Translations under genes and position numbers: made by a program | In this document: piece after piece, positions 57,368 through 64,000 of the stretch | Layout of the letters: every line of letters starts with the position of its first letter | Numbering within the stretch: position 1 is the first letter of the stretch | Notes under the pieces: generated by a model | Seen by the model: only the letters and a program-made list of their open reading frames with translations | Database searches by the model: none | What the model was told of the DNA's origin: nothing | Assembly (NCBI RefSeq): GCF_015291625.1 | Contig: NZ_CP030047.1 | Location: forward strand, 7,254,001-7,318,000 | Length of the DNA stretch: 64,000 bases | Direction: 5' to 3' | Source: Bradyrhizobium sp. CCBAU 53421 | Lineage (GTDB): Bacteria; Pseudomonadota; Alphaproteobacteria; Rhizobiales; Xanthobacteraceae

Positions 57368-57382
57368 CGGGGTTTTTCTTTT
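57353..57382 (+). terminator. intrinsic terminator
   Basis: ACCCCGC-CTGATTA-GCGGGGT is followed by TTTTCTTTT on the + strand, a textbook hairpin plus U tract. It ends the short + strand unit that begins near 56982 and overlaps the stop of the convergent gene at 57364. Confidence 0.88.
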
Positions 57383-57981
57383 CTGATACTGTCCCTCAAT
57401 TCAGTTAGGAAGCTTTTCAAAAACGCGACTTGACGCCCATACTCTTGCGCTTCCGTCTTAGTCGGCTCCGTATTCGTATGGGCAATTACATCGCGGACTT
57501 CGCGCAAGGATTGGTACAGCGTCACATACGCCGTTGGCATCTTCTTCTGTGCCGCGAGCGCATAGGCGACTGATCTTGGGTTTGCAGCATCTATCCCAAT
57601 CAAGTCTCCAATCTCATAAAGCAGATTGTCTAGCTGATCCATCGAAGCAAGTATGTGGCGCGCAGACTTCGACAAGCCGATTTCAGGGGAAAGCACATGT
57701 CTGTGCATATTTGCTGGGAATATTATTTCATCGGACTCAACAAGAGGCGGCTCTAGTCTTTGTTCAGACTTCGCAGGAGGAGTTGTCGGCGCCTGATCCA
57801 CTATCTCAGCGCCTTTGGCCAGCAGCTTGTCAAATTTGACGGTGGCCCCGCCGAAGCTCAGCTCCAAAATGCGCTCGGCTAATGACCCCAAATGCTTACG
57901 AACCGCGAAAGTGATAATCAGCACAACGCCCGGCCACGCTATATGGCCGATCATTTTCTCAATGAACTCTAGCCAATTCAC
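57364..57981 (-). CDS. membrane-anchored protein of unknown function with a HEPN-like RDxxxH motif
   Basis: A 205-aa protein. Residues ~13-28 form one membrane segment (HIAWPGVVLIITFAV). Residues 30-60 (LGSLAERILELSFGGATVKFDKLLAKGAEIV) are helical, then there is a Pro-rich linker, and the C-terminal half is all-helical. It contains REVRDVIAH, where R163-D164-x3-H168 fits the RNase motif of HEPN domains, in a setting resembling DUF4145/HEPN proteins. It is accessory DNA, not a transfer gene. A role in defence or RNA cleavage is speculation from the motif alone. Confidence 0.65.
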   Translation of the reverse strand: MNWLEFIEKMIGHIAWPGVVLIITFAVRKHLGSLAERILELSFGGATVKFDKLLAKGAEIVDQAPTTPPAKSEQRLEPPLVESDEIIFPANMHRHVLSPEIGLSKSARHILASMDQLDNLLYEIGDLIGIDAANPRSVAYALAAQKKMPTAYVTLYQSLREVRDVIAHTNTEPTKTEAQEYGRQVAFLKSFLTELRDSIRKEKPR

Positions 57982-58269
57982 TGTGCTACCCTCGAGTAGT
58001 GCAATCCCGCACTATCGTACTTACGGTTGAGCCAAAGTCTACCCAGCACATCTATCGCCACACGTGCCGTGGCGGCTATGCGCCCGTTACGACGGCGCCA
58101 TCGAACCGCGGCGATGTCTCAGCAAGCGTCACCGTGCTCGGAAAATTGCTGAAGCATTGGGATCGAACCGGGAGACCTGCCCGAGAGGCGGCGCGGCTTC
58201 GTACGCGGCCTCTCGCCAGCCGCGTCGCGCCCCGCCGGATGGGCGGGGCGCAGCACTCGGCTCACTCAC

Positions 58270-58590
58270 TCACTCACCGTTCTTGCGCGGGCGCGACCAC
58301 AGCAGCGTGTAGCCCTCGCCGCCTTCGTCGTCGAACAGGTTCGCGTAGATCGGTGCGTTGAACGAGGGATCATCGAGCTTGAGCGAGAGGTAATCGCGGC
58401 CCTCTTCGGAGCGCTTCGACCAGGCTGCGCCGATCTCGGCCCGGCCCACATAGATGCGGTGGCTCGGAGCGTTGTCGTTGGAGCGGTTGGTCTCGGCGAC
58501 GATACGGACGCCCTTGGCTTGCAGGCTCAGGGTAACAATCTCGCCCTGGAAATCGTTGCCCAGCTTCTTGAAAGAACCGATGTTAGCCAT
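58270..58590 (-). CDS. DUF736-family protein
   Basis: A 106-aa protein starting ANIGSFKKLGNDFQGEIVTLSLQAKGVRIVAETNRSNDNAPSHRIYVGRAEIGAAWSKRSEEGRDYLSLKLDDPSF, the DUF736 pattern of small proteins encoded beside transfer genes of ICEs and rhizobial plasmids. Function is unknown. The ATG at 58590 follows an AGGAGAAGTGAC ribosome-binding site. A decayed inverted copy lies at ~58974-59177. Confidence 0.92.
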   Translation of the reverse strand: MANIGSFKKLGNDFQGEIVTLSLQAKGVRIVAETNRSNDNAPSHRIYVGRAEIGAAWSKRSEEGRDYLSLKLDDPSFNAPIYANLFDDEGGEGYTLLWSRPRKNGE

Positions 58591-58704
58591 GTCACTTCTC
58601 CTGTTGTGTTTCGAGCCCGCGACCACCGCGGCCTCGATGGCGATCTAAAGGCCGAGGACGATCGGCGACGCACCCGCGTTCCAAGGGCCGAAGCACAGCG
58701 AAGG

Positions 58705-58778
58705 ACGCCGTTGAGGCGACTTTCTTGTCTCGCGAGGAATGGGCGAAGCCCAGGGGAAGAAAGTCGCATCAACGGCGT
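58705..58778. repeat. 22-bp inverted repeat upstream of the two DUF736 copies
   Basis: The arms 58705-58726 and 58757-58778 are reverse complements with a single mismatch, separated by 30 bp. They lie between the intact DUF736 gene and its decayed inverted copy and look like the conserved upstream edge of each copy, so the whole 58.3-59.2 kb stretch is an old inverted duplication. Confidence 0.75.
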
Positions 58779-58973
58779 TGCGGCTCAGACGATCGAGGCG
58801 AAGCCGGTCTTCGGCCAGATCAAGCCATCAAAGAGGCCACGTGCGTCCGCGTGCTGAAGCGCAATCTCAAGGAGAAGACTGGCGACCTCGGTTGAGTTGC
58901 ACAAGATGTTGGAACGATTCAGCGAAGAAAGAGAAACGATCTGCCGCAAAGGGCGGTATCGCCCATGAACGAA

Positions 58974-59177
58974 CGATCGAGAGCGCGCAATGCGCCACCG
59001 CGACGAGTGGGCTAGGCCGAGATTGCTGCAGTCTGGTCGAAGCGCTCCGAAGAGGGCCGCGTTACCTCTCGCTCTCGTCACCTTGACCCCGCATTCAACG
59101 AACCAGGCGAACCCGTTCGACGAGGAAGGTGACGAAGGATCGTCCCTCGCGTGTGGCGGCCGTGAGAATGGTTGAGG
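58974..59177 (+). pseudogene. decayed, inverted second copy of the DUF736 gene
   Basis: Read on the + strand with frameshifts, the sequence gives NAPPRRVG, AEIAAVWSKRSEEGR, YLSL, DPAFNEP, FDEEGDEG and GGRENG. This follows the C-terminal two-thirds of the intact DUF736 protein at 58270-58590 in order. At DNA level a run of about 25 bases covering GGTCGAAGCGCTCCGAAG is identical. It is frameshifted and lacks a start, so it is non-functional. Confidence 0.78.
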
Positions 59178-59191
59178 CGGTTGCGCCAGGT

Positions 59192-59623
59192 CTAGCCGGC
59201 TCGAACAGGCGGGCTTCCGCGAGCAAGCACAGTCAAGCGCGTCCACGTCGTGCCGCCTACGCAAAGCGCGCCGAGGCAAGCGAAGGCCTCTCGCCAGGCC
59301 AGCGACGGCACTGCGATCTGTGACAGCGCGAGCACTACATTGTAGCCGGCGATGGCAGCTGGAACAGCAAATATGGTCGCGATCATGACGCGCAGGGCCA
59401 CGGATCGGCTAGCAGCGAAGGTGGCCTCACCGACGACAAATGTCAGCACGCCCGCGGCAATTGCGACGAGCAGCGCGCCGATGACGCCGGCGCCGCCATG
59501 GAACGCTATCATCCCGAAAGTAAGTGCAACGAAAAACGGCAAGGCATACACTGCCAGCGCGAAAACCACCCAGCAGAACAGACCGATGCCGAGTGCGTTG
59601 AGAACAAGCCCAAGGGCGGGCAT
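59192..59623 (-). CDS. small inner-membrane protein of unknown function
   Basis: A 143-aa protein with four hydrophobic segments: residues ~3-22, ~24-44 (LPFFVALTFGMIAF), ~45-62 (GVIGALLVAIAAGVLTFVVG) and ~75-100 (VMIATIFAVPAAIAGYNVVLALS). The C-terminal SLAWREAFACLGALCVGGTTWTRLT resembles a hypothetical protein often found near DUF2493 and DUF736 genes in these elements (recollection). The start MPALGLVLN is chosen over an in-frame ATG 60 bp upstream. Role unknown. Confidence 0.65.
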   Translation of the reverse strand: MPALGLVLNALGIGLFCWVVFALAVYALPFFVALTFGMIAFHGGAGVIGALLVAIAAGVLTFVVGEATFAASRSVALRVMIATIFAVPAAIAGYNVVLALSQIAVPSLAWREAFACLGALCVGGTTWTRLTVLARGSPPVRAG

Positions 59624-59764
59624 GGTGGCGGCTCCAGTTGCATGGATTTGCAAGTCGCGCCTTCCACCACCACCACGGCGCAACTACGGATGTAAGGTCT
59701 GAACGAGGCGGAGTTGCGGCGCGTACAACTCCGCTTTGATGGTTTGCAGACGAGAAGACGGCGC

Positions 59765-60688
59765 TCACGCGCCGCCGAATCTCCAAACGGGGATGCCGAA
59801 ACGCCTCGCCTTGTCGGCGAGGTTGTCCTGGATTCCGGTACCCGGAAAGTGCATGACGCCGATCGGCAGGAGTTCGAGCATGGCGTCATTGCGCTTGAAG
59901 GGGGCCGCCTTGGCATGCTTTGTCCAGTCGGGCTTGAAGGCGATCTGGGGCACCTTGCGGGTGGTCGCCCATTTGGAGGCGATCAATTCGGCCCCTTTGG
60001 GCGAGCCGCCATGGAGCAGGACCATGTCGGGATGCTTGGCGTGAACCTTGTCGAGGCGATCCCAGATGAGGCGGTGGTCGTTGAAGTCCAGCCCGCCGGT
60101 GAGTGCGATCTTCACTCCCGGCGGCAACATGACCTCGGTCTCGGTACGACGCTTGGCGGCGATGAAGTCGCGGGAGTCGATCATCGCCGCGGTGAGCGTG
60201 CGGTGGTTGACCAGCGAGCCCGCCCGAGGACGCCAGGACGAGCCGGTGTGGACCTCAAATCGTTCGATCGCCTGCTCGCGAAAGATTTCCAAGCAATTTC
60301 GGCGCTCGATCAGCGTGATGCCCTCGGCCGTCAGGCGCTCAAGCTCGACCGATCGCACCTCCGACCCGTTCTGCTCCTGTTGGCTCTTGTGCTGGCCTTG
60401 TTCATTGTCGTCGAGCTGACGTTCAATGCGGTCGACGGCACGATGGAACAGGTTGACCGTCGACCAAAGGAGTTCGTCGAGGTCCGGCTCTAGCCGCGTA
60501 TCGCTCAGCGTGGCGACCAAGGCGTCGAACATATCGACGATGGCACCGGCGATCGTTTTCGCCTCGGGAAGGGGTCTTGGATCTGGCTGGTCGTCGAAGG
60601 GACGATAGCCGAAGAGCTGCAATTCGCTCAGGACGTGGTCGGTTGGAGACGCCGCCTGCGCCGGTTCGATGTCGTCGTGGTCGGTCAT
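59765..60688 (-). CDS. DUF2493-domain protein (SLOG-like nucleotide-binding fold)
   Basis: A 307-aa protein. The N-terminal ~190 residues are charged and helical. The C-terminal ~110 residues form the DUF2493 domain: VKIALTGGLDFNDHRLIWDRLDKVHAKHPDMVLLHGGSPKGAELIASKWAT, with the GG...HGG-SPKGAE pattern of the YspA/SLOG Rossmann-like fold, thought to bind a nucleotide or related small molecule. It is a regular backbone gene of this ICE class, function unknown. Confidence 0.87.
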   Translation of the reverse strand: MTDHDDIEPAQAASPTDHVLSELQLFGYRPFDDQPDPRPLPEAKTIAGAIVDMFDALVATLSDTRLEPDLDELLWSTVNLFHRAVDRIERQLDDNEQGQHKSQQEQNGSEVRSVELERLTAEGITLIERRNCLEIFREQAIERFEVHTGSSWRPRAGSLVNHRTLTAAMIDSRDFIAAKRRTETEVMLPPGVKIALTGGLDFNDHRLIWDRLDKVHAKHPDMVLLHGGSPKGAELIASKWATTRKVPQIAFKPDWTKHAKAAPFKRNDAMLELLPIGVMHFPGTGIQDNLADKARRFGIPVWRFGGA

Positions 60689-61025
60689 GGGAAGAGGTCC
60701 TTTGCCGGATTGGCCGCGCCCATCGCGGCCTTCGTGGCGATCACTCAGACGGCGGGCGGAACGGGCCAGAACCCGGAGCGGCTTGTCCGCCGAAGCCCGC
60801 TAGGGCGTAGGCGGAAGCGGAGGGCCGAAGCGGCAGCGGAGGATGGCGGAGGCCGGCTATTTTGCTTCGCGATGCAAAGCGCGCTGGTCGAATCGCTGGC
60901 GTGCCGTCTCATCGCCTGCGCGCGGCGGAAAATAGCCGGGCGCAGCCATTGCCGGCCCGAACCGCTTGCCGTCCGATCGCCCTCTAGAAGGCCGTGGTCG
61001 CGTGCTCTTCCGGCATTGGCCCAAT
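60689..61025. other. intergenic region with an 11-bp inverted repeat
   Basis: About 340 bp without a convincing gene. CCGGCTATTTT (60853-60863) pairs exactly with AAAATAGCCGG (60929-60939) across a 65-nt GC-rich interior. It might be part of the promoter or 5' region of the DUF2493 gene. Confidence 0.45.
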
Positions 61026-62126
61026 CTACCACCGATCCATCGCGCTCGATCGAACGATAGCGGCTTTTTCTGCAGCCGGCGGGAGCGAATGCAAGAAGCG
61101 AACGACATCTTCTGGTACGAGTTGAAGCCGCAACGCTGCTCGGAGCGCTTCAGGGCCTAAGATGTGCAGATCTTCATTGAAGTCGCCCAGCCGAGGCGAC
61201 AACGCGATCGCTTCGATGCCGGCATCTTCCGCGCGCTGGGTAAGGTTAGCTTGTACGGCATCTCCGGCAGCATCGGCGTCGCGGGCGATATAGAGCCGAC
61301 GTAGCCCAGACGGCAGCAACATGGCCGAGAGGTGATTGGCCGACAGCGCCGCTGTCATCGGCAAGGTCGGCAGGACGTAACGCAGCGACAGCATGGTCTC
61401 GATACCCTCGCCGGCCGCGAGCACGTCGTCCACCAGGCCGAAACGAACGGCATTGCCGAGCAGGTCGCCCATGGCCCGCCGCGGCGTGTCGACAGGAGCC
61501 TTGCCGAGCCGGACACGATCGAAGCCGTCTGGATCTAGCCAGGTGCGATGCACACCGGAGATCCGCCCATCGAGATCCGTGACGCAGGCGATCATCGCTG
61601 GCCATGTTTCGGTCGGCAAATGCTCGTTCGGTCGATAGTAGCAACGTGGGTGGAAGCGCAAGCTGCCACCATGGTGGATGCGGGCGATTCCGCGACGCTG
61701 CAAATAAGCTTCCACCATCGTTCCGTCGATTGGGCTGGACATGGCAAAAAGCCGACGGGCGGCTCCCCGCGATCCGGCCAGCACGGCTGGACCCACCCGT
61801 TCCGGGGTAGGTTGCCGCTCGGAACGAGGTAGCTTCAGAAAGCGTCTCGCCTCCTCGGCCACCTCGCGAAAGTCTCGCAAGGCCAGACTTTCGCGGATGA
61901 CGTCGAGGAGATCACCATGTTCTCCGGTCGCGGCATCGGTCCACTTGCCGGCGGCCCCCTTCGGCGATTCCTGGAGCCGTACGAACAACGAACGGCCCGG
62001 CGTGTTGTGGACGTCGCCGACCACCCAGTACCGTCCGGCCCGCTTGCCATTGGAGAGATAGTGCCGGCATACCGCCTCGGCCTCGCGCGCGAGGCGGCGT
62101 GCCAATTCGGAGGCGTCGCGGGGCAT
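61026..62126 (-). CDS. Toprim-domain protein (primase-like, DUF7146)
   Basis: A 366-aa protein. An N-terminal helical/zinc-ribbon-like region (RYWVVGDVHNTPGRSLFVRLQESPKGAAGKWTDAATGEHGDLLDVI) is followed by a Toprim fold whose acidic motifs are VLAAGEGIETMLSL (Glu) and LYIARDADAAGDAVQANL (DxD). Such proteins resemble the primase domain of TraC/DnaG-like enzymes and may prime synthesis on the transferred strand (inference). The ATG at 62126 overlaps the stop of the helicase gene by one base (TGATG). Confidence 0.87.
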   Translation of the reverse strand: MPRDASELARRLAREAEAVCRHYLSNGKRAGRYWVVGDVHNTPGRSLFVRLQESPKGAAGKWTDAATGEHGDLLDVIRESLALRDFREVAEEARRFLKLPRSERQPTPERVGPAVLAGSRGAARRLFAMSSPIDGTMVEAYLQRRGIARIHHGGSLRFHPRCYYRPNEHLPTETWPAMIACVTDLDGRISGVHRTWLDPDGFDRVRLGKAPVDTPRRAMGDLLGNAVRFGLVDDVLAAGEGIETMLSLRYVLPTLPMTAALSANHLSAMLLPSGLRRLYIARDADAAGDAVQANLTQRAEDAGIEAIALSPRLGDFNEDLHILGPEALRAALRLQLVPEDVVRFLHSLPPAAEKAAIVRSSAMDRW

Positions 62127-64000
62127 CACGCGGCCTCCCGTCCACCAACGCGCGCGACCGGGTAGCTGTTGAGCACCTTCGCCAGGACCTCCACGCCGCT
62201 TGCGTCCGTGGGCACGAACATGCGGAGCTTCCAGGAGATGATCTCCCCGAACAGACCATAAGCCCGCAGGCGATCCCGCATGGTGTCGTTGAATCCCGAC
62301 AGTTCGATGCGGGTTGCGCCCATCAATCGGACACGGCGAAGCTGGAGGTCTTCGGCAAGATCGAGGACGATCTGTCCTTCCATCAGCGCGGCAAAAGCAG
62401 CGTCCGGCGTCAACGTGGGCGCATCCGCGGCAAGGACGCTCGCGACCCAGGCGGCGGAGACCTTGCGGCCGATGATGCGTTCGCCCGCATCGGTCTGGAG
62501 CCGATAGACGCGTGTCGATTCGTTCGGCAGCCGCTTCCAGATGGGTAACAGCAAGCCGGCAACAACGTGGATCGTACTCTCCGTGAACTCGGGTAGCTCG
62601 GCGAGCTCCGCCAGCCAGGCGGCGGTAAAGCGTTCGCGATCCGATTCGGTCCAATGGCTTTCCCTCATCATGTTGAGGGGGACGCTGTGCTGCTCCATCG
62701 GCCGTATCAGGCGGATGCGCCGCTCGATCTCGCCGTCGTCGAGCATGAAACTTGGGGCCGGGAGCTGCACGGCCGCACGGTCCGAGCGTTCATTGCGCAA
62801 CAGGATCGCGCGATGATCGGAAAGCCGAGCAAGAGCCGCATCGAGACTCAAGGGATGATTGCGCTGGCGCTGGGCCAGCGTAAGCAGGCGGGTCTGCGCC
62901 CCCGTGCCGGGATGGGTGTAGATCGTCCGCCGGTCGGAGACGACAAAGCTCTCTGCGCGGAGCGTTTCCAGCCCAATGTCATAGGTGCCCGACGCAACCG
63001 CGCCCTCGATCCGAGCGATCAACAGCTGTTCGAAGACGGTGAACAGGACGTTCTGTAAGTCGATGGTGAGCGCCAGCAAACGATTGAGGAAGGTTGTGAT
63101 CGGCGGCAGCTCATCCCTCAGCCCATTGGCATCGGTCAGTTGCAGGCCGGTCGCATCCTCGAACCTCTCGAGCGAGCAGCCGTCGACCTTGCCGCGGACG
63201 AGCAACGTGTAGAGTTGACGCAAGGCATCACGCCCGTACCGGCTTTCGAGATTGTCCTCCGGCCGGAACAGGCCCTGCCCTCCGGTTTGGCGCTGACCGC
63301 GTGTGATCGCGCCCAGCGTGTCGAGCCGGCGCGCAATGGTGCTGAGAAAGCGCTTTTCGGCCTTCACATCTGTCGCGATGGGACGAAACAGCGGCGGCTG
63401 CGCCTGATTGGTCCGGTTGGTCCGGCCCAGCCCCTGGATCGCCGCATCAGCCTTCCAGCCGGGCTCGAGCAGGTAATGGACCCGCAACCGGCGATTTTGG
63501 GCCGACAGTTCGGCATGGTAGCTCCGTCCCGTGCCGCCCGCGTCGGAGAACACGAGGATGCGCTTGACGTCATCCATGAAGGCCGAGGTTTCCGCGAGGT
63601 TCGCCGAGCCCGCTCGGCTTTCGACCATCAATCGGCCATGCTTGCGAACGATGCGGCGCGAACGGCCGGTCACTTCGGCGACCATGTCGGTGCCGAAGCG
63701 CTGGATGACCTGATCCAACGCCCCAGGAACAGGCGGCAGCGAGGCGAGCTTTTCGATCAAGCGATCGCGGCGGGAGACGGCTTCCCTGCTCTCGACCGGT
63801 TGACCGTCGCGATAGACAGGCCGCGAGCAAAGATTACCCTCTGAATCAGTGAAGGGCTCGTAGAGCTGCACCGGGAAGGAAAAAGCGAGATAGTCGAGGA
63901 CATACTCGCGAGGCGTAATGTCGACCTGGACGTCGCCCCAGTCTTCGGTCGGAATCTCGGCCAGCCGACGCTCCATCAGCGCTTCGCCCGTTGAGACGAT
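62126..64000 (-). CDS. strawberry-notch-like helicase/methylase family protein (C-terminal part, cut by window edge)
   Basis: The visible 624 codons are the C-terminal part of a protein usually ~1,400 aa. The reading frame stays open to the window edge (IVSTGEALMERRLAEIP). RILVFSDAGGTGRSYHAELSAQNRRLRVHYLLEPGWKADAAIQGLGRTNRTNQAQPPLFRPI is the helicase C-domain of strawberry-notch proteins, with its arginine fingers in GRTNR. The N-terminal methylase-like and DEAD-box parts lie beyond 64000. It is a standard ICE backbone gene of unproven role, coupled to the Toprim gene. Confidence 0.9.
   Translation of the reverse strand: MVSTGEALMERRLAEIPTEDWGDVQVDITPREYVLDYLAFSFPVQLYEPFTDSEGNLCSRPVYRDGQPVESREAVSRRDRLIEKLASLPPVPGALDQVIQRFGTDMVAEVTGRSRRIVRKHGRLMVESRAGSANLAETSAFMDDVKRILVFSDAGGTGRSYHAELSAQNRRLRVHYLLEPGWKADAAIQGLGRTNRTNQAQPPLFRPIATDVKAEKRFLSTIARRLDTLGAITRGQRQTGGQGLFRPEDNLESRYGRDALRQLYTLLVRGKVDGCSLERFEDATGLQLTDANGLRDELPPITTFLNRLLALTIDLQNVLFTVFEQLLIARIEGAVASGTYDIGLETLRAESFVVSDRRTIYTHPGTGAQTRLLTLAQRQRNHPLSLDAALARLSDHRAILLRNERSDRAAVQLPAPSFMLDDGEIERRIRLIRPMEQHSVPLNMMRESHWTESDRERFTAAWLAELAELPEFTESTIHVVAGLLLPIWKRLPNESTRVYRLQTDAGERIIGRKVSAAWVASVLAADAPTLTPDAAFAALMEGQIVLDLAEDLQLRRVRLMGATRIELSGFNDTMRDRLRAYGLFGEIISWKLRMFVPTDASGVEVLAKVLNSYPVARVGGREAA

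Larger units (their letters stand above)
33829..64000. mobile_element. integrative conjugative element (one end and about 30 kb visible)
   Basis: The segment from the tRNA-Pro fragment onward carries a complete Trb-type mating-pair system, coupling protein, relaxase, TraF peptidase, transglycosylase, and the DUF2840, AlpA-like, DUF736, DUF2493, Toprim and strawberry-notch-like genes that accompany this ICE class in alpha- and other proteobacteria. Nearly all backbone genes are on the minus strand. No integrase gene was found within the window. Decayed genes and cargo show that the element has been reworked. Confidence 0.85.

Overview
The window is GC-rich DNA from an alphaproteobacterium. A Bradyrhizobium-like genome (Nitrobacteraceae) is the best guess, judged from codon usage, the ~545-residue isocitrate lyase, a BA14K-type secreted protein and the class of integrative conjugative element (ICE). 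This is inference from family recognition, with no database search behind it.

Layout 1-33828 is ordinary chromosome. (i) 1-3954: start of an acyl-CoA synthetase gene (minus), divergent from a branched-chain-type ABC binding protein, a WWG-motif conserved protein and a TesB-like thioesterase. (ii) 4673-9243: an iron-uptake cluster of TonB-dependent receptor, periplasmic Fe(III)-binding protein and PepSY membrane protein, with no permease or ATPase beside it. (iii) 10006-13225: isocitrate lyase divergent from a RamB/ScfR-type regulator, with a palindromic operator candidate between them. (iv) 13235-17113: serA, two small secreted proteins and an AraC regulator. (v) 17135-31517: a large, coherent 2-deoxyribose/deoxynucleoside utilisation locus. 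An eight-gene minus-strand operon runs deoC, ALDH16-type aldehyde dehydrogenase, RbsD/FucU mutarotase, PfkB kinase and a CUT1 ABC importer. It is divergent from a close DeoR homologue, and a second CUT2 importer (RbsABC-like) follows. Sequences resembling the Escherichia coli DeoR operator lie in front of both operons. The proposed flow is uptake, mutarotation, phosphorylation, DeoC cleavage to glyceraldehyde-3-phosphate plus acetaldehyde, and oxidation of acetaldehyde to acetate. (vi) 31772-33604: a quinohemoprotein dehydrogenase.

At 33829-33880 lies the 3' 52 nt of a tRNA-Pro(CGG) gene with no 5' half. This marks one end of an ICE that occupies the rest of the window. Its geometry puts the intact tRNA, and perhaps the integrase, beyond base 64000. 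Next to the end are cargo genes (HAD hydrolase, TauD-type dioxygenase). Then comes a complete minus-strand conjugation block: relaxase, TraG, CopG-like protein, TrbB-C-D-E-J-K-L-F-G-I and DUF2274. An MFS transporter gene flanked by 18-bp direct repeats interrupts it between copG and trbB.

52.6-64 kb holds the rest of the backbone: lytic transglycosylase, TraF peptidase, DUF2840, AlpA-like HTH, DUF736, DUF2493, a Toprim protein and the C-terminal part of a strawberry-notch-like helicase. It is mixed with decay and accessory DNA: an IS66 remnant, a deletion that appears to fuse a repA start to an unknown tail, an LRR gene broken by an in-frame stop, an inverted decayed DUF736 copy, and an unrecognised membrane protein carrying a HEPN-like RDxxxH motif. 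No rRNA, intact tRNA, CRISPR array or integrase gene was found.
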